A DNA stretch of 64,000 nucleotides from Longimicrobiales bacterium (GCA_958295645.1 OY282361.1:186001-250000); one strand, 5' to 3'. Counted from the first letter of the stretch, positions 20,209 to 31,100 are shown. Notes: a model not told the origin generated them from the sequence alone. Program-made: numbers and translations.

Positions 20209-20344
20209 GACATGGTCGCGCAACAAGATGGCCGATCCGGAACTGGCGGGCCTGAGCGGCGGCGGCCTGCGCTTGGGTAGCAGCAGCATCATCACGCTGC
20301 CTCCGAACCGGGCGTTCACTTTGGGCGTGGAAGCGGTGTCTTGA
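20209..20344 (+). pseudogene. 3' fragment of the SusC-like receptor gene (deleted second copy)
   Basis: These 136 bp match 15491-15626, the last ~45 codons and stop of the receptor, with only a few differences. About 2.75 kb of receptor sequence is missing between 20207 and 20209, with one unmatched base at 20208. The receptor's ribosome-binding site and first codons survive at the end of repeat copy 2, but the join is out of frame, so no receptor can be made. It directly precedes addB. Confidence 0.9.
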
Positions 20345-20388
20345 GGGCTGGGGCGGGCTGGCCGTCGGATGGCGCGGCGGGGGCCGGG

Positions 20389-23300
20389 TTGGCTGGAGGC
20401 GTGGCCGAAGCCTGCGCGTTGGTTCAGGAGTTGGAAGCGTTGGCGCGCGAGGGGCTGCGGCGGAGGGTGTTGGTGGTGCGGACGATGGGCGGAGGCCGGG
20501 AGATCTTGGCGCAGCTGGCTCGCCGGGGCTGTTCGTGGGCGGGATTCGAGTTGGCGACGCCTCTCGGACTGGCCGAGCGGATCGTTGAAGGGAACGGGGC
20601 GGATGCCGCGCTGGAGAGGGTCGACGAGTTCGGCGAACAGCGTCTGATCGAACGAGCGCTCGACGACGTGCTGGCGAGGGACGCCGGGAGGCGGTTTAGC
20701 CGGCTGGCGGACTTGGTGGGCAAGGTCGGGTTTCGCAACGCCGTGCGGCATTCCGCGAAGGCAGTTCGGCTTGCGGGCCTCTCGGGCCGCGACGGGGCCA
20801 GGCAGGCGGGAGGGTCGGACAAAGTGGAGTTTGTGGCGGCTGTGCTGGGTCGGTTCGAGGATCTGCTGCAGGAGGGCGGCCTGTCCGACCAGGCCTGGGT
20901 GCTGGCGCGTGCCGCCGAGGTGTTGGAGAGGCAAGCCCAAGCACGGCCCGCGGTCTACCTGCTGCCTGGACACTCCGGCATTGGGCTGGAGGGCAGGTTT
21001 CTACGGGCTCTGATGACGCGGGGAGCACACCTGTTGCGCGCTGAGGAGATCGTGGGCTTGTCGCCTCCCCGTCGGCGGCGGGAGTTGTGGGCCGGGGCCG
21101 AGCGTCCTGTCGGCGAGGGCGGCCAGAGGCGAGGGCTGCGGTTGTGGGCGAACTCGTCCGGCAGGCCGAGTCCGAGTCCGGGCAGCTGGCTGTACGAAGT
21201 GCGGGAACGGGGTGGGGAGGGCTGCAGCGACATCGAGGTGTTCCGGGCCGCGTCCGTCTACGACGAACTCCGCGGCGTGCTGCGCCGGGCCGTGGCGCGT
21301 GGCGCGCGCTGGGACGAAATCGAGATCGTGACGCCCAGCCCGGATGTCTATGGATCGGCCCTGCACGCCATTGCCGAACCCTTGGGGATTCCGGTCACCT
21401 TTGCCGCCGGCCTTCCGGTGCAGCGCACCCGTCCGGGGCGCGTGGTCGCGGCCTACTTCCGTTGGATCGAAGACCAGTTCGCGGAGCCCGTGATCCGGGC
21501 GCTCGTCGAGGCGGGCGACCTGCGCGCGCCGGGCGCCGGGAGGGACATCTGGCCGCGCCGTCTCGCCGAAGCATTGCGCCGCCTCCGCATCGGCTACCGG
21601 CGAGACCGCTACGCCCCCGTCATCGCCCGCGCCCTGGCCGACGTGGACCGCATGAAGCCGGGCCGCTACGAGAGTCCGGAACGCTTCGAGGAACGCAAGA
21701 GGCAGTGGACGCTGGAACGCACCGCGCTCAAGAATCTGCTGATTCCGGTGATCAAGGCGACTCCGCCGACGGACGGCTCCTCCGTTTCGCCCGCGCAGGT
21801 CGCGGCCGGCGTCCAGAGCCTGCTCAAGCGCACCGCGCGAGGAACGGAGGCCGACAAGTCGGCCCAGAAGGAAATCGAGCACCGCCTGGATCGCATCCGA
21901 ACGGAGCTGAACCGCCCGACCGCCTTCGATTCGGCCGTCGCCGTGGTTCGCGGATTCCTGAACATCGCCGTTGCCCCCGCCGACGCCGAAGGCCAAGCCC
22001 CGCGGACTTCCGCGCCCGGCCACGTCCACCTTTCGAGCCTGGACAAAGGCGGCCTGTCCGGACGGCCGCACACGTTCCTCGTCGGAATGGACTCCGGGAG
22101 CTTCCCCGGCCCCGCTTTCGAAGACCCGTTGCTGCCCGACGAAGATCGCAAGCGCATGGACCGCGGCGACAAGCGCATGGACCGCGGCGACAGGCGCACG
22201 GGCCACGGCGAGATCGGCTTGGCCGAGGACATCACCCCCGAGCGGCGCTTCCTCTTCGCGGAACTGTTCGCCCGCCTGCGGGGACGCATCTCGGTGAGCT
22301 ACTCGTGCTGGGACCCTTCCCAGGCCCGCGAACTCGCGCCCGCCGCCGAAATCCTTCAAGTCTTGCGGCTGAAGCGCGGCAAACCCGATCTCTCCTTCAA
22401 AGACTTGAACGATTGCCTCGGCCCACCGGAGTCCCGCCTTCCCCGGGGGAGCGAGGACGCGGGCGGCGCCATGTTGGACCGGGACGATGTCTGGATGAGC
22501 GCCATCTCCGACGGCGGAGGGCGTTTGCGGCGCGCCTCGCATGTCGTCGGGCGGGCGTATTCCGGTCTGGGCAACGGCATGGCCGCGGCCGATGCGCTCA
22601 AGAAGCCGGCGCCCTCGGTTCATGCCGGCATTCTTGGAACGGCGGTCCGGCCCTTTTCCTTCCAGGACGTCTTCACGCGCGCGAACGGCTCCCCCCGCCC
22701 GCTCTCGGCTGGCGCGCTTGGCCACCTGGGCGCATGCCCCCGGCGTTTCTTGTTCCGCACGATCCTGGGCGCGTACCCGCCGGACGATCCCGAGTTCGAC
22801 CCGAACGGCTGGCTCAACGCCCTCCAGCGCGGAAGCATCCTGCACCGCGTCTACGAACAGACGTTGCGGACAGCGCGAGACAGCGACATCGATCCCGAGG
22901 ACTGCGAGTTCATGGACTTGGCCTTGGAGCGGGTGCGATGGGAATGCGAGCGGGCCTTGGTCGAAATCCCGTGCCCCAGCCAAGCCGTGCAGCAGTGGGA
23001 GACGGAGGCGATGTGCGCGGACGTGCGCGTCTTCGTCGAGATGATCCGCGACGAACCACCTGATTGGCGCGAGTTGGAGTGGCCGTTCGGTGGGAAGGAC
23101 GGAATGGAAATCGAACTCGGCGGACGTAGCGTCTTGATTCGGGGCGCTGTCGATCGCGTGGACGATTGCGGCGCCGGTCTGCGCTTGGTGGACTACAAGA
23201 CGGGGAAGGCCACCAAGATGTGGGATCGTCGCAGCGGCCTCTACGACGGCGGACGACGCCTTCAGCACGTCGTCTACGCGGCCGCCGCGAATGCTTGCTT

Positions 23301-23691
23301 GGGACGGCTCGTGGAGCGCATGGAGTATCAGTTTCCGACGCGCCGCGGCAAGAACGAAGTCAGGGCGTACGGCGCCGCCGATCTGGCGCAGGGCGGCGAG
23401 TTGATCGCCGCGATGCTGGAAGGGGTCGAAGCAGGATGGTTCCCCGCGACGGAGGACCCCCGGAGGGACTGCCGGTTCTGCGACTATCAGGACGTGTGCG
23501 GCGTCGTGGGTGGCTCCGACTGCAGGCACTCCAAGTGGACGGCGGACTGCCTGAAGGCCGGCGAACTGGCCCAGAACGACGAAGCCGTTGCAGACACTGT
23601 GCCGGTCGCGGACCCCGGGCCAGTCCCCGGACGCGGCATCTCGGCGCTGAAGAAAGCCCGCGAGTGGAGATCCGAGGTGTCGTTTCCGTGA
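20389..23691 (+). CDS. addB: AddB-like ATP-dependent nuclease subunit (double-strand-break repair)
   Basis: This protein of about 1100 residues pairs with the downstream AddA. The N-terminus resembles AddB's degenerate helicase domain ('RVLVVRTMGGGREILAQLARRG', 'ATPLGLAERIV'). The C-terminal nuclease domain has 'RLVDYKTGK' (D about 935) and 'QHVVYAAAANA'. An iron-sulfur site is likely: one cysteine in GACPRRFLFR (about 783) and three in CRFCDYQDVC (about 1028, 1031, 1037). Both are standard AddB features. A TTG at 20341 would extend the frame, but the duplicated fragment at 15624 has an in-frame stop just after the equivalent codon, so the start is more likely the TTG at 20389 or the GTG at 20401. 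A 21-bp in-frame duplication (KRMDRGD twice) lies near nt 22150. Confidence 0.85.
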   Translation: MAGGVAEACALVQELEALAREGLRRRVLVVRTMGGGREILAQLARRGCSWAGFELATPLGLAERIVEGNGADAALERVDEFGEQRLIERALDDVLARDAGRRFSRLADLVGKVGFRNAVRHSAKAVRLAGLSGRDGARQAGGSDKVEFVAAVLGRFEDLLQEGGLSDQAWVLARAAEVLERQAQARPAVYLLPGHSGIGLEGRFLRALMTRGAHLLRAEEIVGLSPPRRRRELWAGAERPVGEGGQRRGLRLWANSSGRPSPSPGSWLYEVRERGGEGCSDIEVFRAASVYDELRGVLRRAVARGARWDEIEIVTPSPDVYGSALHAIAEPLGIPVTFAAGLPVQRTRPGRVVAAYFRWIEDQFAEPVIRALVEAGDLRAPGAGRDIWPRRLAEALRRLRIGYRRDRYAPVIARALADVDRMKPGRYESPERFEERKRQWTLERTALKNLLIPVIKATPPTDGSSVSPAQVAAGVQSLLKRTARGTEADKSAQKEIEHRLDRIRTELNRPTAFDSAVAVVRGFLNIAVAPADAEGQAPRTSAPGHVHLSSLDKGGLSGRPHTFLVGMDSGSFPGPAFEDPLLPDEDRKRMDRGDKRMDRGDRRTGHGEIGLAEDITPERRFLFAELFARLRGRISVSYSCWDPSQARELAPAAEILQVLRLKRGKPDLSFKDLNDCLGPPESRLPRGSEDAGGAMLDRDDVWMSAISDGGGRLRRASHVVGRAYSGLGNGMAAADALKKPAPSVHAGILGTAVRPFSFQDVFTRANGSPRPLSAGALGHLGACPRRFLFRTILGAYPPDDPEFDPNGWLNALQRGSILHRVYEQTLRTARDSDIDPEDCEFMDLALERVRWECERALVEIPCPSQAVQQWETEAMCADVRVFVEMIRDEPPDWRELEWPFGGKDGMEIELGGRSVLIRGAVDRVDDCGAGLRLVDYKTGKATKMWDRRSGLYDGGRRLQHVVYAAAANACLGRLVERMEYQFPTRRGKNEVRAYGAADLAQGGELIAAMLEGVEAGWFPATEDPRRDCRFCDYQDVCGVVGGSDCRHSKWTADCLKAGELAQNDEAVADTVPVADPGPVPGRGISALKKAREWRSEVSFP

Positions 23692-26600
23692 CCCGCTCCT
23701 GTGCTTGCGACCGCGAGAGTTCCAGCACGAAGAGTCTTCCTCCGGACCAAGAGGCCCGCGACCGGATCAGATGCGACTTGGACTCGAACCTGCTGGTGGA
23801 GGCGGGCGCGGGTTCGGGGAAGACCACGGCCCTCGTGAGTCGCATGGCCGAACTGATCCTGCGTGGCAAGGGGACGGTCGACCAGATCGCCGCAGTGACC
23901 TTCACCCGCAAGGCGGCGGCGGAGCTGCGCGAAGGCTTTCAGGACAAGCTCGAGAAAGTTGTCGCCAGCGCCGAGACGGGGAGCCGCGAGCGCCAGGCCG
24001 CGAACGACGCTTTGCGCGACTTGGACAAGGCGTTCCTGGGCACCATTCACGCCTTCTGCGCACGGCTCCTGCGACAGCGTCCGCTGGACGCGGGACTCGA
24101 CCCGGAGTTCCGCGAAGTCATGGAGTCCGACGCCGAGCGCTTGCAAGATCGGGCCTGGGGCGAGTTCCTGGAGCGGCTGGCGGTGGACGCAGACCCGCGT
24201 CTCGAGCGTCTCGAGCGTCTGGGCATCTCGCCCCACCGGCTGAAGGACGTGTATTGCCGCATGGTGGAAAACCCCGACGTGGACTTCGGATGCGAGTCGC
24301 CGTCCGGGGACCAAGCTGGGACGTCCTGCTCCGGGCTCGGGGCGTCGGAGACGGCGCTCGCGGCTTGGTTCGAAGGCGGTGCGGCCAAGGCCGAATTGCC
24401 CGAGAAAGTCGCCGACGTGAGAGGGGAACTTCAGGAGCTCCTCGACGAGGCCGCGGTGCTCATGCCCGCCACCGAACCCGAGAAGGGATGGGATGGGCTG
24501 GCTGGGAAGGTTCGCGCGCTTCTCTTTTCGCAACGCCTCCACGACTGGGACAAGCCGTCCGACTTCTTCGAAGCGCTGGCCACGTTGTATCGGCGCAGGC
24601 CTTCGGTCACGCAGAACCGGTGGTCGGACACCTCGCAAGGCAAGGCCGCCGCCAAGGCCCTGGGCGAGCAGTTCTCGGCCTTCTGCAGGGCCGACGCCCG
24701 GGCGGCCAACCTGCTGGAAGCATGGTGGGCGCACCGGTATCCCGTCGCTATGAGCGTGGCCGCCGCCGCCGCCCGTCACTTCGCGCGCTGGCGCAAGCAG
24801 GAAGGCGTGCTGACCTTCGCGGACCTCCTGGTCTTGGCGGCCGAGATGCTCCGCGAGCATTCGCAGGCCCGGCGCGAACTCGGGAACCGCTACCGCTACG
24901 TCCTGGTCGACGAGTTCCAGGACACCGACCCGCTCCAAGCCGAGATACTGTTCCTGCTGTGCAGCGAACCCGGCCCGTCCAGCGAACTCGGCCCGCTCAG
25001 CGACCCCGGCGCGCCCGACCCGCGCGGCGACCCCGCCAAGAAGTCAGCGTGGATGCACGCGAACCCCCGCCCGGGTGCGCTGTTCGTCGTCGGCGATCCC
25101 AAGCAGAGCATCTACCGATTTCGGCGCGCCGACATATCCCTATATCAATCTGTCAAAAAACGATTCCAGAGCTTCGGCGAAGTCCTCTTGCTGACGGCCA
25201 ACTTCCGTTCTCGTGACAAAATGGGGGTACTAATTGACGGAGTATTCAACCAGGAGGCCCGCTTTCCCAGCGAGGACAACGACCGGCAAGCGGCCTTCGA
25301 GCCCCTCGTCCCGCAACGGAAGTGCAAGACGGCTGTCCTCAAGTCCTACGCCGTGGACAGCGCCAAGCAAGCCGACATGGCCACCGACGACGCGGCCAAG
25401 ATCGCCGCCGAGATATCGCGGCAGGTAGATGCCGGAGAGCGCGAGCCCGGAGACTTCATGGTGCTGTTGCGCGCGCGCAAGCACTTGACGACCTACGCCG
25501 ACGCCCTGGAGGACCGCAATCTGCCCGTGGACGTATCCGGAGCGGGGGTGGGTTTCCAAGACCAGATGGCCGCCTTTCTCCTGCTCTTCAAGTGCTTGGC
25601 CGATCCGTCGCACGCCGTGCTCGTGCTGGGCGTGCTCACCGGCCGCTTCTTCGGTGTCACGCTGGACCAGATCGTGCGCTTCCGGGACGCGGGCGGACAG
25701 CTTGCGGTCAACCGGCCCCCGCGGCTCCACCGGACGCATGGGGACGCCGAAGACGGCAACGGCGCCGAGGACTTCGCAGAGATGGGTTGCGAGAAGGCGG
25801 CCGAAGCGCTGCGAACGCTGCATGGGTGGTGGAAGCTGGCCAGGCGAGAGCCGGCCGACGTGACTGCGGAGCGCTTGGTGCGGGAGACGGGCGTCTTCCC
25901 GCTTGTCGCTGGAGAGGCGCTGGGCCAGTTGCGGGCAGGCTCCGTGGCCTACCTCCTGGACGCGGTTCGGGCCTCGGCGCTTGCGGGGGACGCGTCGCTT
26001 GCGGGAGCCGTGCGGGCAATGGAGGCGGCGGTGGCCTGGCGGGAGGCGGAGCCGTCGCTGGCGCCGGCCCGGAAGGACGCGGTGAGGGTGATGAACGTCC
26101 ACCGCGCCAAGGGGCTCGAAGCGAAGGTCGTGTTCTTGGCGGCCCCGTTCGGGGAGGGGACGCACACGCCGAAGATGCGCGTTGTTCGCGGGGAGGACGG
26201 CGTCGCCCGCGGCACCATTCCGATTGTCGAACCCCGACGAGGGTCCTTCGGCCCTCCCACGGTGATTGCGCAGCCGCTCGCTTGGGAGGCCGACTGCGAA
26301 GAGGAAGTGGCCTTCGACGAAGCCGAGAAGGTTCGCCTCGTCTACGTGGCCGCGACCCGGGCCTGCGACGAGCTCTGGGTCGCCAAGCGCGGCCGCGTGT
26401 CCGCGCCGGGCAGCCGCAGGGCCGGCAAGAGGAAGAAGAACGATTCGCCGTGGGCCGCAATCGAAGAATGGCTGGACGGCGAAGGCCGGGCGGTGCCTCG
26501 CGAATCGGGAGGCAATGGCGAGGGTCCCATAGTCGAGTCCGTCGATCTTTCTCGCGGCGAGTCCGGCTCGCCCGACCAGCTGGACGAGGCCACGGACCTG

Positions 26601-27302
26601 TCCGCCAGATTGGACCAGACGGACAAGCGGCGCGCCGAAGCAGGCGAACCCTCGTACCAAGTGGAGTCCGTCTCGGTAGCCGTCAAGGACGATGTGCCCG
26701 CCATGCCAGCCTCGGTCTCCACGGCCGCCGTCCGCTCCACGAGCTTTGCGCCGCCTGCCTTGGGACCCTGGCCGGGCGGCGCCGGGTGGGGCGAGGTGGC
26801 CCATGCGGCGCTCGCCGCGGCGGAGTCGGGCGCTGGGCGCCAGGCACTGGCCTCGGTGGCGAGACGCACCATGCGAGAGAAGCGGTTGCCCGTGGACGCC
26901 GAGGGACGGGCGGACGGCCTGCCCGTCTTGATGTCGCTCGTGGAGGCGGTGCAGGCCTCGCCCGTGTGGCGCCGGGCCATGGACAGCGCCGAGCGTTACG
27001 CCGAAATGCCGTTCGCGCTGGTCGAAGCTGCGGGGAAGGGCGGCCTCGGTGGCGACGACGCTGTTCCTCCCGTCGTGGTGGAGGGAGTGATCGACCTGGT
27101 CTTCAAGGATCGCGAGACCGGCGCCTGGGTGGTCGTGGACTACAAGACGGACAAGGGCGGCGACCTAGCCTCCGATCAACGCGTCCCGCAGTACCGCGCC
27201 CAGGTGGACCGGTACGCCGAATGCTGGGAGGCTGTCGTGGGCGAGCGAGTCGGGGAGCGGATTCTCTTGTTCGCGACGCAGGGGCGGGCAGAATCGTGGT
27301 GA
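23688..27302 (+). CDS. addA: AddA-like UvrD/Rep-family helicase-nuclease
   Basis: The GTG start (23688) overlaps the addB stop (GTGA), so the two subunits are coupled. The 1204-residue protein has all superfamily 1 helicase motifs: Walker A 'EAGAGSGKTTALV' (about 36-48), 'TFTRKAAAELRE', Walker B 'YVLVDEFQDTDPLQ' (about 405), 'VVGDPKQSIYRFRRADI' (about 467), 'LLTANFRS', 'VMNVHRAKGLEAKVV' and 'RLVYVAATRACDELWV'. The C-terminus has a RecB-type nuclease domain ('EGVIDLVFKD', 'WVVVDYKTDKGG', 'QVDRYAECW'). With AddB it resects double-strand ends to start RecA-dependent recombination. A repetitive proline/glycine insert (PGPSSELGPLSDPG) lies between motifs II and III. Confidence 0.92.
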   Translation: MTRSCACDRESSSTKSLPPDQEARDRIRCDLDSNLLVEAGAGSGKTTALVSRMAELILRGKGTVDQIAAVTFTRKAAAELREGFQDKLEKVVASAETGSRERQAANDALRDLDKAFLGTIHAFCARLLRQRPLDAGLDPEFREVMESDAERLQDRAWGEFLERLAVDADPRLERLERLGISPHRLKDVYCRMVENPDVDFGCESPSGDQAGTSCSGLGASETALAAWFEGGAAKAELPEKVADVRGELQELLDEAAVLMPATEPEKGWDGLAGKVRALLFSQRLHDWDKPSDFFEALATLYRRRPSVTQNRWSDTSQGKAAAKALGEQFSAFCRADARAANLLEAWWAHRYPVAMSVAAAAARHFARWRKQEGVLTFADLLVLAAEMLREHSQARRELGNRYRYVLVDEFQDTDPLQAEILFLLCSEPGPSSELGPLSDPGAPDPRGDPAKKSAWMHANPRPGALFVVGDPKQSIYRFRRADISLYQSVKKRFQSFGEVLLLTANFRSRDKMGVLIDGVFNQEARFPSEDNDRQAAFEPLVPQRKCKTAVLKSYAVDSAKQADMATDDAAKIAAEISRQVDAGEREPGDFMVLLRARKHLTTYADALEDRNLPVDVSGAGVGFQDQMAAFLLLFKCLADPSHAVLVLGVLTGRFFGVTLDQIVRFRDAGGQLAVNRPPRLHRTHGDAEDGNGAEDFAEMGCEKAAEALRTLHGWWKLARREPADVTAERLVRETGVFPLVAGEALGQLRAGSVAYLLDAVRASALAGDASLAGAVRAMEAAVAWREAEPSLAPARKDAVRVMNVHRAKGLEAKVVFLAAPFGEGTHTPKMRVVRGEDGVARGTIPIVEPRRGSFGPPTVIAQPLAWEADCEEEVAFDEAEKVRLVYVAATRACDELWVAKRGRVSAPGSRRAGKRKKNDSPWAAIEEWLDGEGRAVPRESGGNGEGPIVESVDLSRGESGSPDQLDEATDLSARLDQTDKRRAEAGEPSYQVESVSVAVKDDVPAMPASVSTAAVRSTSFAPPALGPWPGGAGWGEVAHAALAAAESGAGRQALASVARRTMREKRLPVDAEGRADGLPVLMSLVEAVQASPVWRRAMDSAERYAEMPFALVEAAGKGGLGGDDAVPPVVVEGVIDLVFKDRETGAWVVVDYKTDKGGDLASDQRVPQYRAQVDRYAECWEAVVGERVGERILLFATQGRAESW

Positions 27303-27310
27303 GTTATGTT

Positions 27311-27339
27311 GGGCCGCCGGGGAGGCTTTCCGGCGGCTC
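27311..27339 (+). terminator. GC-rich stem-loop just after addA
   Basis: GCCGCCGG (27313-27320) and CCGGCGGC (27330-27337) form an 8-bp perfect stem around a 9-nt loop. It extends to about 10 bp with a G-T and a G-C pair. It lies 10 nt after the addA stop and ahead of the next gene's promoter space. No U-run follows, so it may be a weak terminator or an RNA-protecting hairpin. Confidence 0.4.
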
Positions 27340-27388
27340 GGCGCCCCCCACCGCAACACCATTCACTCATAGGAGAAGGAACGAGATC

Positions 27389-28045
27389 ATGCGCAAGCGC
27401 ATCGTTGGCATCGCGGCAATCGGAATCGGACTCTCGCTGGCGGGAGAGTCGGCGGCTCAGGAGGCGGAGCACCTGGACGAAAAGCAGTCCCCCGAGGGCT
27501 GGGAAGCGAGATTCGACCGCGAAGAGTTCAGCATGGACGACATCAACTTCATGGCCATGCCGCCCGGGCTGCACGTCACGACCGGGCCCGCTTTCATCGC
27601 CTGGCACCCGGACTCGGTCGCGGCCGGCGACTTCAGAATCGAGTCCGAGACCTTCCTCTTCGATCCGGAGGGCCGCAGGGAGGGCTTCGGGTTCTTCGTG
27701 GGCGGCTCGGATCTGCACGGCGCGGAGCAAGCCTACACGTACTTCCTCCTCCGCGACGGAGGCGAGTTCCTGGTGAAGCGGCGCGACGGCGAGGAGACCT
27801 CGGTAGTTGCTGGGTGGACCGCCCATCCAGCCATCGTGTCGTGGGCCGACAAGTCCGGCTCCACCGCCAAGAACGTCATGGCCCTCGAAGCGGAGGGCCC
27901 GGAGATGCGCTTCTTCGTCAACGGCGAGCAGGTGTGGTCCGGCCCGCGCGGAGAGTTGCCGACCGCCGGGATCTTCGGTCTTCGCGTCAATCATGCGCTC
28001 AACCTTCACGTCACGACCATCACGAGCGGCTCGGGCGGGGGCTGA
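27389..28045 (+). CDS. Secreted hypothetical protein, possible jelly-roll fold
   Basis: This 218-residue protein starts at an ATG preceded by an AGGAGAAGGA ribosome-binding site. It has a clear signal peptide cut after 'GESAAQ'. The mature part is rich in predicted beta strands and aromatic residues ('EGWEARFDREEFS', 'GFGFFVGGSDLHG', 'YTYFLLRDGGEFLVKRRDG', 'FFVNGEQVWSG'). This resembles the DUF1080/concanavalin-like jelly-roll fold found in carbohydrate-binding or lipid-binding secreted proteins. No catalytic motif is evident. It lies between addA and a BNR-repeat protein and is probably its own transcript. The fold is inferred only from sequence texture. Confidence 0.65.
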   Translation: MRKRIVGIAAIGIGLSLAGESAAQEAEHLDEKQSPEGWEARFDREEFSMDDINFMAMPPGLHVTTGPAFIAWHPDSVAAGDFRIESETFLFDPEGRREGFGFFVGGSDLHGAEQAYTYFLLRDGGEFLVKRRDGEETSVVAGWTAHPAIVSWADKSGSTAKNVMALEAEGPEMRFFVNGEQVWSGPRGELPTAGIFGLRVNHALNLHVTTITSGSGGG

Positions 28046-28128
28046 ACTGGAACCGTCGCGGCTGCGACGGGCGAGAAGTACGTTAGGGGCCGAGAGGAGC
28101 ACGGAGATCAATAGCAAAGAGGCGAGCG

Positions 28129-31100
28129 ATGGCGCAGCAGAGACGCATAGCAGACGACGTGCGGGCGTTGGACAATCCGCTCGCGCGGCAAGCATTTCCG
28201 CCACGGCCTGCTAGCCGGCGGCCCTCCGTCGCGCTCGCCGGGGGTTCGGTGGGCACGGCGTTGCTGGCGCTGCTCCCGGCGGTCGCGCCGTTGTCGGCCA
28301 CGGCCCAGACCGCTCCGCCTCCCTCCGCTTACACAGCCCTCGAATGGCGGCACATCGGCCCGGAGGGCAACCGCTTCTCGGCGGCCGCGGGCGTGCCGGG
28401 ACAGCCCCACACCTATTACGTAGGGGCCGCCTCTGGTGGCATCTACAAGACGACGGACGGCGGCGTCCACTGGGAGGCGATCTTCGACGCGCAGCCGGTG
28501 CAGTCCATCGGCGCGCTGGCGGTGGTGGCGGCCGACCCGAACGTCGTCTGGGCGGGAACCGGGGAGGGGAAGATCCGCAGCCACGTCTCGATCGGCGAGG
28601 GCGTGTACAAGTCGGTGGACGCGGGCCGGACCTGGACGCTCGTCGGTCTGGAGAAGACGGGGCGGATTCCGCGCATGATCGCGCACCCCGCCGACCCGAA
28701 CGTCGCCTTTGCCTGCGCACTGGGGCACGCCTACGGCCCGCAGCCGGAGCGCGGCGTCTTCCGCACCACGGACGGCGGCGCGACCTGGGAGCAGGTCCTG
28801 TTCGTGGACGAGGACACCGGATGTTCCGACATCGCTATGGACCCGTCCAACCCGCGCGTGTTGTTTGCGGGCACCTGGCAGCTCGAGATCCGCACCTGGG
28901 GCCGGAGGAGCGGCGGGCCGGGCGGCGGCCTGCACGTGTCGCGCGACGGCGGGGACACCTGGCGCAAGCTGTCGGGGCCGGGCAACGGAATCGGACTGCC
29001 CGAGAAGCCGGTCGGCAAGGTGGCGGTCGCCGTCTCGCCGTCGAATCCCCAACGCGTCTACGCCCTGCTCGAGACCGGCGACGGCATCCCCTGGGAAGGG
29101 CGCGAGACCGAAGACGGACAGCTGTGGCGCTCGGAGGACGGCGGGGCCACGTGGGCGCTGGTCACGCGGAACCGCAACGCGATGGGCCGTCCGCACTACT
29201 ACTCGCGCGTCGTCGTGGCACCGGACGACGAAGACGAGGCGTACTTCCTGACGGCTTCGTTCGCCGTCTCCACCGACGGAGGCAGGACGCTGGACGTGGT
29301 GCCGCGGCCCCGGGCGCCGGGCGGAGACCACCACGACATGTGGATCGATCCGGGCGACGGCGACCGCATGATCGTCGCGCACGACCAGGGGCTCTCCATC
29401 TCCGTCAACCGGGGCAAGACGTGGTTCCGGCAGCGCCTCACCAACGCGCAGATGTACCACGTCACCGTGGACGACGCGATTCCCTACAACGTGCTGGGGA
29501 ACAAGCAGGACGAGCCCACGTACCGCGGGCCCAGCAACAGTCGCATCATGGGACAGCGGCGCATCACCGGCATCCCCCGGGGGATGTGGCACCACGTGGG
29601 CGGCGGCGAAAGCGGTTGGGCCACGCCGGATCCGACCGATCCCAACATTGTCTGGTCCTCGGCGTCGGGGTCGGGCATGGTGGGCGGCATCGTGGTGCGC
29701 TACGAGGAGGAGCGCCGCCAGTACCGCACGGTCGAAGTGTGGCCGGAGCAGAGCCGGGGAGCTGCGTCGAGCGTGCGCTACCGCTTCGTGTGGGACGCGC
29801 CGATCCACATTTCGCCTCACGACGCCAACACCGTGTACGTGGGCAGCCAGCACGTGCACCGGACGCGCAACGGCGGGCAGAGCTGGGAGGTGATCAGCCC
29901 CGACCTGACGCTGAACGACCGGAGCCGCATGGTTCCCTCGGGCGGCCTGACGGGCGACAACATCGGCGTCGAGTACGCCGGCACGGTCTTCGGCATCGCG
30001 GAATCGCCCCTGGAGCGGGGACTGATCTGGGCGGGCAGCAACGACGGACTGCTCCACGTCACCCGCGACGGCGGTGCTACGTGGACGAACGTGACGGACA
30101 ACGTGAGCGGCCTGCCCGGGTGGATCGCCGTGCGCAGCATTGCCGCCTCCCGCCACGACCCCGCCACCGCCTACGTGGCCGCGGACGGGCATCAAGTGAA
30201 CATCCGCGACCCCCACGTCTACCGCACCCGCGACTACGGCGAGTCCTGGGACGAGATCACCGCAGGCATCCCAGCCAGCGCGCTCAGCTACACCAAGGTG
30301 ATCGCCGAGGACCCAAAGCGTCCCGGCCTCCTGTACCTGGGCACCGAGAACGCCATCTATGCTTCCTTCGACGCCGGCGACGACTGGCAACCGCTTCAGA
30401 ACAACCTGCCCCACGCGCCCGTCTCGGGAATCGTGGTGCAGGAGCGCTTCAACGACTTGGTGGTGGGCACCTATGGCCGCGGCTTCTGGATTCTCGACGA
30501 CCTGGGGCCGCTCCAGCAACTGACCGCCGAAGTCCAGGCCTCGGCTTCCCACCTGTTCGCCTCCCGCGACGCCTACCGCTTCCGGCCCATCACGCCGCCT
30601 TCAGTCCCCTACAGCGACCCCACCGAAGGCCGCGACCCCGACTACGGCGCCTCCATCAACTACTGGCTGTCGGCTCCCGTCGCCGAAGCGCTCGAGATCG
30701 AGATCGTGGACGGCGCCGGGAGCGTCGTGCGGACGTTGCGCGGCACGAACCAAGCAGGCGTGAACCGCATCCACTGGAACCTGCGCGACGAGCCCAACGA
30801 GCCGATTCGGCTGCTCACCGGCCCGATGTACGCGCCGCACATCCAGGTCGGCGAAGACGGACGCCCGGCGCCGGGGGGCACGCAACTCGGCATTCTGATG
30901 CCTCCGGGACGCTATGCGGTGCGGCTCAAGGCGGCCGGCCAAGTCCACGAGCAGCCCCTCGTGGTGCTCAAGGACCCACACTCCGCGGGCAGCGAGGCCG
31001 ACATCGCAGCCCAGGTGGCGTTTCTGCGCGAGGTGCGCGACGACATCGTGGCCGCGGGCGAGGCCGTGCACCGCGTCGAGGCCATGCGAGTCCAGCTGGC

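Noticed and set aside
8344..20344. Insertion sequence or composite transposon explaining the duplication
   Set aside because: No transposase gene, terminal inverted repeats or target duplications at either boundary; the join shows only about 6 bp of shared sequence.
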